A DNA stretch of 64,000 nucleotides, from positions 62,001 to 126,000 of the forward strand of contig NZ_AFIJ01000007.1 in assembly GCF_000214495.1 (NCBI RefSeq). The letters run 5' to 3'. Every line of letters begins with the position of its first letter. Position 1 is the first letter of the stretch. The position numbers and the translations under genes are program-made. Under the pieces are notes generated by a model. It was not told where the DNA came from, did not search any database, and worked only from the letters and a program-made list of their open reading frames with translations. Source of the stretch: Megasphaera lornae. Lineage in GTDB: Bacteria > Bacillota > Negativicutes > Veillonellales > Megasphaeraceae. Positions 8,834 through 18,073 of this stretch are shown here, piece after piece.

Positions 8834-9331
8834 TTATTTTCTTGCTTTTCGTTCATACCGAACAAAATCAAACGCATATTTATGTTTTTTATCCGCGTCA
8901 TGATGAAACCGCTGCGTTTCTTTCCACGTATCCGGTACAATAGGCGGAAAAAATGCATCCGCTTCCGGCAACGCATCTATTTCCGTAATCCATAAGACTT
9001 GCGCCAGCTCCATACATTCTTTATATACCATAGCACCGCCGATGATAAAACAATCCGCATGACTTTGTATATATTTTTTTAATTCCCCCAAAGAAGCACA
9101 TACGGTAATAGCCGGAAATTTTTTTTCATATGCAAGGTTACCTGTCAGCACCACATGATGACGTCCCGGCAACAGCCCCGGAAGACTTTCAAACGTATGA
9201 CGTCCCATAATAATAGTATGACCGAACGTCAGTTCTTTAAATCGTTTTAAATCATCCGGTAAATGGCAAAGTAACCGATTATTCTTACCGATACCGCCAT
9301 TTTGGGTGACTGCCGCAATGATTTGCACCAT
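8834..9331 (-). CDS. folA: Dihydrofolate reductase
   Basis: Reduces dihydrofolate to tetrahydrofolate with NADPH, recycling the dihydrofolate made by ThyA. 165 residues, standard length: IIAAVTQNGGIGKNNRL at the N-terminus, the NADPH-binding GRHTFESLP near residue 43, and FIIGGAMVY near residue 95. The ATG shares one base with the thyA stop (TAATG), so the pair is translationally coupled, matching the metabolic coupling of the two enzymes. Third gene of recQ-thyA-folA. No terminator is obvious before the csp promoter region. Confidence 0.96.
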   Translation of the reverse strand: MVQIIAAVTQNGGIGKNNRLLCHLPDDLKRFKELTFGHTIIMGRHTFESLPGLLPGRHHVVLTGNLAYEKKFPAITVCASLGELKKYIQSHADCFIIGGAMVYKECMELAQVLWITEIDALPEADAFFPPIVPDTWKETQRFHHDADKKHKYAFDFVRYERKARK

Positions 9332-10122
9332 TATACTGCCACCTCCATAGGAAGTTTTCCTAAATGTTTATAATGAATTAATTGTATATCTTCCGGCGTA
9401 AACGCATAAAAATCTTTAATATTTTTATTTATTTCCAACGTAGGTGCGTCCGGCGCCAACGCCTTCCTGGCAAGTTGTGTTTGTAATGCTTCTACATGAT
9501 TCTCATAAATATGTGCGTTATTAATAACATGTGTAAATAATCCCGGCGTAAGCCCCGTCACCTGCGCAATTAAATGTACCAATACGGCATATTGTGTCAT
9601 GTTGAAAGGTACGCCCAATCCCATATCCCCGCTGCGCTGAATCAACAAACAATTTAATCTCCCGTCATTCACATCCCATAACGTTTGATAGGCACATGGT
9701 TCTAACGCCATGTCCGGCAAATCTTCTATATTCCACAACGATACAATCATTCTTCTATTTTGCGGATCCGTTTTTAAAGTGTGTAATAATGTATCCGTTT
9801 GCTTATATTTTCGTATTTGATATCCGTAAGCCTTTCCTATCGTACCGTCCGGACGCATCCACTCATCCCATACATGGCAATTCATCGCTTGTAAATCATG
9901 TACATTATTACTCTGTAGTTGCCAAATCCATAATAATTCTTTAACCGCCGTTTTAAACGCAACAAACTTCGTCGTCAAGATGGGAAATTCCTCCGCCAAA
10001 TCAAATTGCATCACTTGATGAGGTAATTTATAGGTCGGAATTCCCGTACGATTATCCGCATAATACCCATTCTTTAAAATATTTTCTACGATGGTTAAAT
10101 ATTGTGTATCCGCTTTACTCAC
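9331..10122 (-). CDS. thyA: Thymidylate synthase (ThyA, Bacillus/phage-like)
   Basis: Methylates dUMP to dTMP with methylene-tetrahydrofolate. 263 residues from the GTG at 10122 (AGGAAG 8 nt upstream); this start lies inside the last codons of recQ, so the genes overlap. The catalytic cysteine is C143 in EPCAYQT and the dUMP-binding [13 protein letters not shown] segment is present. Segments such as [20 protein letters not shown] and the C-terminal [18 protein letters not shown] recall the ThyA of Bacillus subtilis and its phage phi3T more than the enterobacterial enzyme (recalled from memory, not searched). The CAYQT context replaces the more common CHxxxQF. The frame extends to 10161, but without a better start. 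Confidence 0.95.
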   Translation of the reverse strand: MSKADTQYLTIVENILKNGYYADNRTGIPTYKLPHQVMQFDLAEEFPILTTKFVAFKTAVKELLWIWQLQSNNVHDLQAMNCHVWDEWMRPDGTIGKAYGYQIRKYKQTDTLLHTLKTDPQNRRMIVSLWNIEDLPDMALEPCAYQTLWDVNDGRLNCLLIQRSGDMGLGVPFNMTQYAVLVHLIAQVTGLTPGLFTHVINNAHIYENHVEALQTQLARKALAPDAPTLEINKNIKDFYAFTPEDIQLIHYKHLGKLPMEVAV

Positions 10123-11929
10123 TGCTGTCACTTCCTTTGTTGATATAAGTCTGTATAACACGTATGAAATACTTGCCGTATTTATTCAACTTAAAGGTTC
10201 CCACCCCTTTAATCGTTCCCAAGGTCGCAACGGTTACGGGACGCTCATGTGCCATTTCCCAAAGCGTTGCATCCGAAAAAATGACAAAAGGCGGAATGTG
10301 AAATTTTTGAGACAATTCATGACGACATTGACACAATTGCTCAAACAATTGCTGATCCGCTTTATATACAATCGTTTGCGAATCATGAGCGGAGTTCACT
10401 TTTCCCGTTCCCCGTCGTATAGGCACGGCCCGCGACTGTCCCTGTAAAAGTTTTCTCCCTGCCGCAGTTAAAGACAAGGTCGGATACCTTCCTGCCGCTT
10501 GACGAATATACCCGTTCTCTATTGCCTGTTGTACCATATCTCGCAACTCTTCCGCCCGTATATCCGCCAACAGCCCGAACGCCGCATTGTGTTCAAATCC
10601 ATATTGAAGCACCTTTCGCGTCGCATTGCCGGCAAGAATCAGGCACACCATAGTACTGCCGAACCGCCCTTTCAACTCATCTATACAAAGACAAATATTT
10701 CTAAGTTCCGGCGTGCGGTCTTCCTCAACCGTCTCTTCTTGACAATTGCCGCACCGTTCGCAGCGTTGCCACGACACGTTTTCTCCAAAATAATCCAGTA
10801 TGGCATGCCGCAAACACCCATGCGATTCCCCGTACTGTACCATACGTTGCAAATTATACAGCTCTTTTTTTTCTTTCTCCGGTGTATATCTCCCTTGTTC
10901 AATTAAATACCGTTGAATCATCACATCTTGTCGGTGAAAAAGTAAAATACACTCACTCGGCGCACCGTCCCTGCCGGCACGTCCGGCTTCCTGATAATAG
11001 GATTCCAGATTTCCCGGTATTTGATAATGAATGACAAACCGCACATTACTTTTATCAATTCCCATGCCGAAAGCATTGGTCGCCACCATGACCGATATCC
11101 GATCATACGAAAAATCTTCCTGCATCCGTTTTCGTTCCTCGTCTTCCAAGCCTGCATGATATCGCCCCGCCGCATATCCTCTGCTTTTCACTTCCGCATA
11201 TACCCGTTCCGCTTCTTTACGAGTGGCAACATAGATAATACCGCTTTCTCGCGGATGATTTTGCAAGTACGAAATAACAAACCGCAATTTATCCTGCGAT
11301 TTTACCACTCGAAAATATAAATTGGGGCGATCAAAACTTCCTCTAAAAATACGCGGTTTATCCAAGCCCAACAATGCCAACATATCCGTTTTTACCTTTT
11401 CCGTCGCCGTCGCCGTAAAAGCGCTGATAATCGGTCGTTCCGGCAGCTTATCCACCCACGCTTTAATCATCCCGTACCCGGGACGAAAATCATGTCCCCA
11501 CTGCGACACACAATGCGCTTCATCCACCACTACCTGAGCTACCGGCAAGGTTTGCATAAAATTGGTAAAAAATTCATTTTGCAACCGTTCCGGTGAAACA
11601 TACACCAACCGTACACGACCGGAACGAATAGCCCCCAACCGATATTTTAAGTCTGCCAACGTGCATTGACTATTAATATATACAGCAGGAATGTGCTGTG
11701 CCGTTAACGCATCCACTTGATCCTTCATCAGAGAAATCAACGGAGAAATCACTAACGTCAAGCCCTGTAATAATAACGCGGGAATTTGAAAACAAAGAGA
11801 TTTTCCGGCTCCTGTAGGCATAATCGCCAAACAATCCCGACCGGATAGAATGGTTTCAATGACCGCTTCTTGCCCCGGGCGAAAAGACGGATACCCGAAA
11901 TACTTTTGCAACACCTCTACCGCCTGCAC
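10115..11929 (-). CDS. recQ: ATP-dependent DNA helicase RecQ
   Basis: 3'-to-5' DNA helicase of recombination and replication-fork repair. 604 residues: Walker A PTGAGKS (about 38-44), DEAH box [12 protein letters not shown], helicase C-terminal domain (GRAGRDG), RecQ-Ct zinc site (cysteines around residue 375-400, RCERCGNC), winged helix, and a C-terminal HRDC domain (about 525-604). GTG start with AGGAG 6 nt upstream. The stop overlaps the thyA start. The hairpin just upstream (11954-11991) has only four T, so some read-through from the aminotransferase gene may supply recQ transcription; no separate promoter was found. Confidence 0.97.
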   Translation of the reverse strand: MQAVEVLQKYFGYPSFRPGQEAVIETILSGRDCLAIMPTGAGKSLCFQIPALLLQGLTLVISPLISLMKDQVDALTAQHIPAVYINSQCTLADLKYRLGAIRSGRVRLVYVSPERLQNEFFTNFMQTLPVAQVVVDEAHCVSQWGHDFRPGYGMIKAWVDKLPERPIISAFTATATEKVKTDMLALLGLDKPRIFRGSFDRPNLYFRVVKSQDKLRFVISYLQNHPRESGIIYVATRKEAERVYAEVKSRGYAAGRYHAGLEDEERKRMQEDFSYDRISVMVATNAFGMGIDKSNVRFVIHYQIPGNLESYYQEAGRAGRDGAPSECILLFHRQDVMIQRYLIEQGRYTPEKEKKELYNLQRMVQYGESHGCLRHAILDYFGENVSWQRCERCGNCQEETVEEDRTPELRNICLCIDELKGRFGSTMVCLILAGNATRKVLQYGFEHNAAFGLLADIRAEELRDMVQQAIENGYIRQAAGRYPTLSLTAAGRKLLQGQSRAVPIRRGTGKVNSAHDSQTIVYKADQQLFEQLCQCRHELSQKFHIPPFVIFSDATLWEMAHERPVTVATLGTIKGVGTFKLNKYGKYFIRVIQTYINKGSDSSE

Positions 11930-11953
11930 AACGAACTCCTTTCCGAGAACACG

Positions 11954-11991
11954 AAAACGAGGAACCGTACCCTTGGCGGTATCCTCGTTTT
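11954..11991 (-). terminator. Weak terminator after the aminotransferase gene
   Basis: AAAACGAGGAtACCG pairs with CGGTtCCTCGTTTT (14 bp around mismatches), ending in only four T, 24 nt before recQ. Confidence 0.65.
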
Positions 11992-12002
11992 ATCCGTACT
12001 CC

Positions 12003-13190
12003 CTATGCATCCAATGCAGCGTGTAACACTTCTCCCAGCCGTTTTACACCTTCTACAATACGTTCTTCCGGCATATTGGAATAATTTAACCGAAAATGAT
12101 TACGCCGCCCTCCGTTGGGATAAAAAATACCTCCGGGCACATAGGCTACATTCCTTGCCAAACATTTCGGCATCAACGCGGTAGCATCTACATGTTCGGG
12201 TAATGTAACCCATGTAAAAAGTCCGCCCTTGGGATAGGTGAACGTGACACTGTCGGGGAAATACTTGGCCATCGACGCACACATGATATCCCGCCGTTTG
12301 CGATACAAATCGGTAATCTTCCGAATATGTGCTTCCATATCATACATATTGCAATAATACGCCGCCTGCCGCTGACCGAAAGTAGATGTCCCCAAGTCTA
12401 CAGCTTGTTTAAATTTAACAAACTTATCTATAATTTGCGGATTGGCCACAATCCATCCCAACCGCAATCCGGGTAAAAAGATTTTGGAAAACGAGCCCAT
12501 GTACACCACTTTTCCCTGTGTATCCAGCGATTTTAAGGAAGGGATGCGTTCTATATCATACCGAATTTCACCATACGGATTATCTTCCAATACGGTTACA
12601 TCATATTTATTAATTACCTCTATAAAAGCTTTCCGCCGTTCTAAAGACCACGTAATGCCGGTAGGATTTTGAAACTCCGGAATGACATAAATTACCCGAA
12701 TGGAATCATCGGCCGCCAAAATTTTATCCAATTCTTCCGGTATCATCCCCGCTTCATCCGTCGGTACTTCCGTATATTTAGGCCAACGAGGATTAAATGC
12801 CATAATAGCGCCCATATATGACGGACTTTCCATCAATACCGTCTGCCCTTCATCCAACAGCAACTGCGATAAAATAAATAGTGCCTGTTGCGATCCGGTA
12901 GTGACCACAATATCTTCCGTCGAACAGTCTACAAAAAATTTATCTTTCATTCTTTTTTGCAACTGTTTACGAAATTCGCCATACCCTTCCGTAAGACCAT
13001 ACTGCACGGCCTTACTTCCTTCCGTTTCATAAATAGCCGTATCAACGGATTTCATTTCTTCAATAGGGAATAATTCCGGTGCCGGTAAGCCGCCGGCAAA
13101 CGAAATCACTTCGGGCTTTTCCGTTAATTTCAACAACGCCGCAATATCCGAAGCTTTTAAGGTCTGTGCAAAACCGGAAAGTCTCGTCAT
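12003..13190 (-). CDS. PLP-dependent aminotransferase, class I/II (LysN/2-aminoadipate-like)
   Basis: Fold-type I aminotransferase, 395 residues. The PLP lysine is K236 in GSFSKIFLPG, the cofactor aspartate D203 in EDNPYGE, and the NPTG motif lies at 175-178; the C-terminal arginine is in NHFRLNYS. The N-terminal ISFAGGLPAPELFP resembles the LysN/2-aminoadipate aminotransferase and GntR-fused MocR branch, but no HTH domain is attached. The substrate cannot be fixed: aromatic, branched-chain or aminoadipate are all possible. Single gene with its own promoter (13237-13265) and a weak terminator. The ATG is preceded by AAAGGGGTG. Confidence 0.9.
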   Translation of the reverse strand: MTRLSGFAQTLKASDIAALLKLTEKPEVISFAGGLPAPELFPIEEMKSVDTAIYETEGSKAVQYGLTEGYGEFRKQLQKRMKDKFFVDCSTEDIVVTTGSQQALFILSQLLLDEGQTVLMESPSYMGAIMAFNPRWPKYTEVPTDEAGMIPEELDKILAADDSIRVIYVIPEFQNPTGITWSLERRKAFIEVINKYDVTVLEDNPYGEIRYDIERIPSLKSLDTQGKVVYMGSFSKIFLPGLRLGWIVANPQIIDKFVKFKQAVDLGTSTFGQRQAAYYCNMYDMEAHIRKITDLYRKRRDIMCASMAKYFPDSVTFTYPKGGLFTWVTLPEHVDATALMPKCLARNVAYVPGGIFYPNGGRRNHFRLNYSNMPEERIVEGVKRLGEVLHAALDA

Positions 13191-13236
13191 TCAAAACACC
13201 CCTTTAAATAATACATACATTTTAATGAATGTTTCA

Positions 13237-13265
13237 ATTATATCATTTTTACGGCAATGAAACAA
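13237..13265 (-). promoter_or_regulatory. Promoter of the aminotransferase gene
   Basis: TTGTTT (13265-13260), 17-nt spacer, TATAAT (13242-13237). Confidence 0.65.
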
Positions 13266-13269
13266 TAAA

Positions 13270-13561
13270 ATATATAACAAATCATCGGCGTTATTCTTAA
13301 TTATTAATACCTATATTACACACACGAAATAAAAGCGAATCTTCGCCCCCTGTATATAGAGAATATGCCAACCTTTACCGCTATATGCGGAAAAGCAAAA
13401 CTGTGTGCCGTCAAAAACTGCCGCCCGCAGACAATCGCACCGCATCTGTGCCATGCCGCGCCTCTTTGTATAAAAATCGACGTAATCAGTAGGGATACTG
13501 TTTACGCCGATACAGGTAACAACCGCAAATCTTCAATAAACAACGCGAAATAGTCATTTAT
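13270..13561. other. Intergenic stretch with no recognised gene
   Basis: Between the aminotransferase promoter and the Rrf2 gene stop. A plus-strand frame at 13365-13553 has no ribosome site and no family resemblance. No repeat, RNA motif or terminator was recognised. Confidence 0.5.
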
Positions 13562-13996
13562 TTATACAGTTATTTTTTTACGTTTTCGACCTTTTTTTAA
13601 GAAAATAAGATCATGAATCGTCAGAGTTTTCAAATATTTAGTGATATGCGATTGTACTTGACATAGCGAAGTATGCATAATACACCCCTCATTCACTTCC
13701 CTGTACATACAATAAAAATCTTCATTCATACAGGACGTTACCATATTTTCCCGATCTGTAATCTGAATAATTTCAAACAACGTAACCGCATGTAAATCTT
13801 TAACTAAGCGACAGCCTCCGTGGGGACCGCGAATAATTTCTATACAGCCGGCATGATCCAATTTTTTAGCAATTTTATAGGCGAATTGCAAGGGAATATA
13901 TTCCGTATCACTAATTTCCCGAATGCTGCTGACATCTTTGCCCTCCAATGCACGCAGAATCCGAATCGCATAATCCGTTTCTCTTGTAATGATCAA
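13562..13996 (-). CDS. Rrf2-family transcriptional regulator
   Basis: Winged-helix regulator of the IscR/NsrR/CymR family, 144 residues. It begins IITRETDYAIRIL, the classic Rrf2 opening, and has the GxxGG wing (RGPHGGCRL). I chose the TTG at 13996 because GAGGAG lies 8 nt upstream and the family start falls there; an ATG at 14020 has no site. Four cysteines in the C-terminal half (C89, C96, C105, C112) could hold an iron-sulfur cluster as in IscR or NsrR, though the spacing is its own. No isc/suf genes adjoin it, so the regulon is unknown. Divergent from prfC. Confidence 0.9.
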   Translation of the reverse strand: MIITRETDYAIRILRALEGKDVSSIREISDTEYIPLQFAYKIAKKLDHAGCIEIIRGPHGGCRLVKDLHAVTLFEIIQITDRENMVTSCMNEDFYCMYREVNEGCIMHTSLCQVQSHITKYLKTLTIHDLIFLKKGRKRKKITV

Positions 13997-14165
13997 CCAT
14001 ACCACTCCTCTATAAAACATGACATAAAGGCTCTACTTTAATAGTATAAAAAAAGCCTTATTTTGTACATATTTCCTATGTTCATATTATTTATTATACA
14101 CAATTATCAGCATTTTTCCACTATTTTTTCTTTTTTCTCTTCCCTTCTCGCCCGTCTTCTCCGGC

Positions 14166-14194
14166 TTGCATAAGAGAAAAAAAACTTATATAAT
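14166..14194 (+). promoter_or_regulatory. Sigma-70 promoter of prfC
   Basis: TTGCAT (14166-14171), 17-nt spacer, TATAAT (14189-14194), 43 nt before the prfC ATG. Confidence 0.75.
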
Positions 14195-14236
14195 TACTAC
14201 TATGTATGTTTTCTTTATGTAAAAACGAGGTGTAAT

Positions 14237-15832
14237 ATGTCTTTTATAGATGCCATCACTCATCGTCGCACATTCGCGATTATTTCTCACCCGGATGCGG
14301 GTAAAACAACCTTAACGGAAAAACTTTTACTGTACGGAGGCGCCATTCATTTAGCCGGGTCCGTAAAAGCCAGAAAAACCGCAAAACATGCGGTGTCGGA
14401 CTGGATGGAAATAGAAAAACAGCGCGGAATTTCCGTAACCAGTTCGGTCCTTCAATTTGATTATGAAGGCCATCACATCAACATTTTAGATACACCGGGA
14501 CACCAAGATTTCAGTGAAGATACGTATCGCACCCTCATGGCTGCCGACAGCGCCGTAATGCTCATTGATGTTGCCAAAGGCGTGGAAGCGCAGACCAAAA
14601 AATTATTTAAAGTATGTAAAGAACGCCATATTCCCATCTTTACCTTTATCAATAAAATCGACCATTTCGGGCGTAATCCTTTCGATCTGATGGATGAAAT
14701 TGAATCCGTTTTAGGCATTCATGCCTATCCGATGAATTGGCCCATCGGTTTAAACGGCAATTACCAAGGAATTTATGATCGCCGTTCCGCCTCTATTGAA
14801 CTATTTGCCAAAGATACATCCCACGGCCAACAAAAATTGTCTTCCACCAAAGGTTCCGCCGCCGATCCGCGCTTTAAAGAACTCTTGGATGACGACGTGC
14901 ATAAAAATTTGATTGACGATATTGAGTTGCTGGATATGGCCGGGGACGCCTTTTCTGCAGAACAAGTCGCTAACGGCGAATTGACACCGCTTTTCTTCGG
15001 TTCCGCAATGACCAATTTCGGCGTCAAGCCTTTTTTGGAATCGTTTTTACAAATGGCCCCGCCGCCACAACCTCGCCATGCGAAAGAAGGAATCGTGGAA
15101 CCTGCGGACGAAGAATTTTCCGCCTTTGTGTTTAAAATTCAGGCCAATATGAATCCGCAACACCACGACCGCATGGTCTTTATGCGGATTTGTTCGGGAA
15201 AATTTACCAAAGGAATGAGTGTAACCCACTGCCAATCGGGAAAAACGGTGCGACTGATGCAACCGCAACAATTTTTAGCCACCGAAAGGACCGGAGTAGA
15301 AACTGCCTATGCAGGAGATATTATCGGTATCTTTGATTCCGGTACCATGGGGGTTGGCGACACCTTATACACCGGCAAGAAAAAAATAACCTTTAAAGAT
15401 TTTCCCACTTTCCCGCCGGAACTTTTTGCCCGCATTCGTGCCAAAGATTCACTCAAACGCAAACAATTTCTCAAAGGCATGACGCAACTGGCGCAAGAAG
15501 GAGCCGTACAAATTTATGAAAATATGGGCTCTTTGGAAAGTTACATTGTCGGCGCGGTCGGGCCCTTACAGTTTGAAGTGCTTTCTTATCGCTTACAGCA
15601 TGAATACGGCGTGACCTTGGAAATGAATCGTCTTCCCTATACGGTCGCCCGTTGGCTTGCTCTTCCGGATACGATGGCCTACAGTGATTTAAAAAACATA
15701 GATAGTGCCATGGCTGTAAAAGACCATAAACAACGCCTCGTGTTGCTCATTACCACTGACTGGCAAACGAATTGGATTGCCGAACGCAATCCGGAGGTCC
15801 TCTTTTGCAGTACGCCGGATGAATTGCCGTAA
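14237..15832 (+). CDS. prfC: Peptide chain release factor 3
   Basis: GTPase that removes RF1 and RF2 from the ribosome after termination. 531 residues, standard for RF3: P-loop HPDAGKTT (18-25), switch RGISVTSS, DTPGH, NKID, followed by EF-Tu-like domain 2 and the RF3 C-terminal domain. AGGTG precedes the ATG. It is one of few plus-strand genes and stands alone between its own promoter and a terminator. The RF2 gene in this window carries the unusual frameshift stop, so RF3 activity could bear on its autoregulation (inference). Confidence 0.97.
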   Translation: MSFIDAITHRRTFAIISHPDAGKTTLTEKLLLYGGAIHLAGSVKARKTAKHAVSDWMEIEKQRGISVTSSVLQFDYEGHHINILDTPGHQDFSEDTYRTLMAADSAVMLIDVAKGVEAQTKKLFKVCKERHIPIFTFINKIDHFGRNPFDLMDEIESVLGIHAYPMNWPIGLNGNYQGIYDRRSASIELFAKDTSHGQQKLSSTKGSAADPRFKELLDDDVHKNLIDDIELLDMAGDAFSAEQVANGELTPLFFGSAMTNFGVKPFLESFLQMAPPPQPRHAKEGIVEPADEEFSAFVFKIQANMNPQHHDRMVFMRICSGKFTKGMSVTHCQSGKTVRLMQPQQFLATERTGVETAYAGDIIGIFDSGTMGVGDTLYTGKKKITFKDFPTFPPELFARIRAKDSLKRKQFLKGMTQLAQEGAVQIYENMGSLESYIVGAVGPLQFEVLSYRLQHEYGVTLEMNRLPYTVARWLALPDTMAYSDLKNIDSAMAVKDHKQRLVLLITTDWQTNWIAERNPEVLFCSTPDELP

Positions 15833-15858
15833 CCTGTAAAAAAATATTTATTCCCCAT

Positions 15859-15898
15859 AAAAAAATACGCAATCCGTTTATCGGATTGCGTATTTTTT
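15859..15898. terminator. Bidirectional terminator between prfC and ridA
   Basis: 14-bp stem AAATACGCAATCCG/CGGATTGCGTATTT, loop TTTAT, T runs on both strands; serves the convergent genes. Confidence 0.9.
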
Positions 15899-15938
15899 AT
15901 CCCGCTTGGAAGCTACCGCACTTATCGGTTATATTCTA

Positions 15939-16325
15939 TTACTTACCGCAATATGCTGTTACTTCCACTTCCACCAACGCGCCCTTGGGTAAACTGCAAA
16001 TTTCTACACACGAACGAGCCGGCAACGTGTTTTTAAAATATTTCCCGTAAATTTCATTGACCGTTCCGAAAAAGTCAATATTTGTAATATATACAGTTGT
16101 TTTCACTACATGATCAAACGATAACCCGGCGGCGCTTAAAATCGCTTCTACATTTTTCATACATTGTTCCGCCTGTCCGGCCACGGTAGACGCTACAATC
16201 TTACCTTTTTCCGGATTGATTGCAATTTGTCCGGAAGCAAAAAGAAAATCTCCCGCTTTAACCGCTTGTGAATACGGCCCTACCGCACCGGGGGCTTTAT
16301 TCGTATTAATAACTTGTACTGCCAT
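15939..16325 (-). CDS. ridA: RidA/YjgF enamine-imine deaminase
   Basis: Hydrolyses reactive enamine/imine intermediates released by PLP enzymes, sparing other PLP enzymes from damage. 128 residues, normal length, with the family signatures GPYSQAV, LFASGQI and the C-terminal ARSCVEICSLPKGALVEVE carrying the substrate-binding arginine. GAGGAG lies 9 nt before the ATG at 16325; in-frame ATGs at 16334 and 16331 sit too close to it. It has its own promoter at 16364-16392. Confidence 0.96.
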   Translation of the reverse strand: MAVQVINTNKAPGAVGPYSQAVKAGDFLFASGQIAINPEKGKIVASTVAGQAEQCMKNVEAILSAAGLSFDHVVKTTVYITNIDFFGTVNEIYGKYFKNTLPARSCVEICSLPKGALVEVEVTAYCGK

Positions 16326-16363
16326 ATACATCATCTCCTCAGTATTCTTAGTATTGCTTGTTT

Positions 16364-16392
16364 ATTATGACGTATCTCCGCCACTTTGGCAA
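16364..16392 (-). promoter_or_regulatory. Promoter of ridA
   Basis: TTGCCA (16392-16387), 17-nt spacer, CATAAT (16369-16364). Confidence 0.55.
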
Positions 16393-16406
16393 TAGGTAAA
16401 AAAAAG

Positions 16407-16802
16407 TTATGCCAGCCGCATGCCTTCAAAGACATAATTTTTTCCCATATGCACAACTAATGCCCGTTCCCCGAAGAGCATACACGTATTAAAAAAAATA
16501 TCAAACCCGTGAGCATAGGTGGCATGTACGGAAGTAATGTGTTGTAAACAATGTTCCACCTCTTGCAGCGATACTTTCGGTTCACCTGCGGATAACCATT
16601 TAGTATTTTTCATTTCCACTAATGCGGGAGCATAGGCCAGCACTTGTTGCCGATGCGCCAAAATCCATTGCCAAATGTCCCGGATATATTGTCGCGCTTC
16701 CCTTTCCTGTCCCGCAGCCAATCCTTCCAAAATAAATAATACCGGTCGATCATTCCATTCTATTTCATCAAGGTAACTGCCTTTTACATATTGTAAATGC
16801 AT
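16407..16802 (-). CDS. Uncharacterised soluble protein, 131 residues
   Basis: Not recognised with confidence. 131 residues without signal peptide or membrane helix, rich in aromatic and acidic residues, with five histidines and two cysteines. The C-terminal half (FDIFFNTCMLFGERALVVHMGKN, shown in parts) looks like a compact alpha/beta fold; a distant link to DUF2262-type proteins is possible but unproven. A near-consensus promoter stands upstream (16849-16877) and base composition is like the neighbours, so it is probably a real, expressed gene. ridA follows after 81 nt from its own promoter. Confidence 0.75.
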   Translation of the reverse strand: MHLQYVKGSYLDEIEWNDRPVLFILEGLAAGQEREARQYIRDIWQWILAHRQQVLAYAPALVEMKNTKWLSAGEPKVSLQEVEHCLQHITSVHATYAHGFDIFFNTCMLFGERALVVHMGKNYVFEGMRLA

Positions 16803-16848
16803 AGCCGCAACATCTCCCGCTCTTTGTATCTCCGTACGAACACTGTTA

Positions 16849-16877
16849 ATGTTACCTTTGTTTTACATATTTGTCAA
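16849..16877 (-). promoter_or_regulatory. Sigma-70 promoter of the 131-residue unknown gene
   Basis: TTGACA (16877-16872), 17-nt spacer, TAACAT (16854-16849). Confidence 0.7.
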
Positions 16878-16925
16878 TATTTTCATTACAATTTTGCATA
16901 GTCATACATAGAGTATCCCCATCGC

Positions 16926-17570
16926 TCAAGCCTTAGTATGCGTTGCTCCCGCAAAAGGACACAGATCCGCCAGAAAGCATTGATCACATAAGGGTTTTCT
17001 TGCCTTACAGACCTTTCTTCCATGCCAAATCAACCAATGATGCGCTCTGCTCCACCAGGGCTCGGGAATCACTTTTTGCAGCCCTTTTTCCACTGCCAAC
17101 GGCGTCGTACCTACGGCCAACTGTAAGCGATTGGATACACGAAAGACATGCGTATCTACCGCAATAGCCGGGGTTTGAAATAAAATACTGATAAGTACAT
17201 TTGCCGTTTTACGACCGACACCGGGCAACGTCACTAATTCTTCAAACGTACGCGGCACACACCCCTGATACTTTTCACATAACACCGCACAGGTTGCTAA
17301 AATATTTTTAGCTTTATTATGATATAATCCGCATGTATGAATTTTTTCTTCCAGCCCGGTTAATCCTAATGTAAGCATGCGTTCCGGGGTTCCATATTTC
17401 GGAAACAATCCTGCCGTAACACTATTTACCCGTTCATCGGTACATTGCGCCGACAACACCACGGCCACCAATAATTCAAACGGCGTCGTATAATGAAGTG
17501 CCGGCTTTAATATGCCGTATCGGTCTTGAAATCGTTGTAATATTTGTTGTTTTACCGCTTTTGTAATCAT
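16926..17570 (-). CDS. nth: Endonuclease III (base-excision DNA glycosylase)
   Basis: Removes oxidised pyrimidines and cleaves the abasic site. 214 residues: helix-hairpin-helix LPGVGRKTANV with catalytic K121, catalytic D139 in VDTHVFR, and the 4Fe-4S site C188-X6-C195-X2-C198-X5-C204. All active-site residues are present. ATG start; no strong purine-rich site is clear upstream. It sits between a bidirectional terminator (17608-17640) and the promoter of the next gene, so it seems to be a single transcription unit, though no clear promoter was found. Confidence 0.96.
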   Translation of the reverse strand: MITKAVKQQILQRFQDRYGILKPALHYTTPFELLVAVVLSAQCTDERVNSVTAGLFPKYGTPERMLTLGLTGLEEKIHTCGLYHNKAKNILATCAVLCEKYQGCVPRTFEELVTLPGVGRKTANVLISILFQTPAIAVDTHVFRVSNRLQLAVGTTPLAVEKGLQKVIPEPWWSRAHHWLIWHGRKVCKARKPLCDQCFLADLCPFAGATHTKA

Positions 17571-17607
17571 TCTGTATACCTTTCTTGTAACGCATAAGAG
17601 AAGAAGG

Positions 17608-17640
17608 AAAACGCTTCCTCAGTCGAGGAAGCGTTTTTTT
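17608..17640. terminator. Bidirectional terminator between nth and the exported 123-residue gene
   Basis: AAACGCTTCCTC/GAGGAAGCGTTT stem (12 bp), loop AGTC, T run on the plus strand, TTTTCC on the minus strand. It abuts the stop codon of the upstream gene. Confidence 0.85.
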
Positions 17641-18010
17641 AATGCCCTAAATGTTGCATAAGCATTTCCGCCATATGAGCCCGTGCTTTAATCGTGGCAT
17701 TGCCCGTACGCACAGATTCAGGATAAAAGGTGCTTTCATACTGATGTGTCGGAGTTTTTGTCACCATTCGCTGCAATTGAATCGTTTGTTCCGCCGCATT
17801 ATACACATACGTACAATAGGAAATAGAGTCTTCCGCCGTTTCTACGGTTCGAAACGTCAAAATTTTTTCGCCGCTTTTATACGACACTTTTGCCGATTTC
17901 ATATCAATTTGTGTGTTGGCATCATATTGCCAATAGGTACCGGAAGCGCCGACCGCCGCCGTCATTAAAACAGAAAAAAATAAGGCTGTTGCTATTTTTT
18001 TTACATGCAT
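17639..18010 (-). CDS. Small exported protein of unknown function
   Basis: 123 residues, family not recognised. A basic start (MHVKK) and a hydrophobic stretch ending near AVGASG form a signal peptide (about 1-23), so the mature protein of about 100 residues should be periplasmic. The mature part looks like a beta-rich small domain (short alternating polar/hydrophobic strands with SYKSGEKIL and YESTFYPES) with one cysteine. An extended -10 (TGG then TATAAT at about 18042-18047) lies upstream. It follows queF by 63 nt and is closed by the terminator overlapping its stop. Confidence 0.75.
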   Translation of the reverse strand: MHVKKIATALFFSVLMTAAVGASGTYWQYDANTQIDMKSAKVSYKSGEKILTFRTVETAEDSISYCTYVYNAAEQTIQLQRMVTKTPTHQYESTFYPESVRTGNATIKARAHMAEMLMQHLGH

Positions 18011-18073
18011 ACGCTATCCACCGCCTTTACTCTTTTGTTTCATTATACCACGTATATAAGAATCCCCCAACTC

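Noticed and set aside
13365..13553. Cysteine-containing 62-codon plus-strand frame
   Set aside because: No ribosome site, no recognisable family and unusual composition for this genome.
13997..14020. ATG at 14020 as Rrf2 start
   Set aside because: The TTG at 13996 has GAGGAG at proper spacing and fits the family N-terminus.
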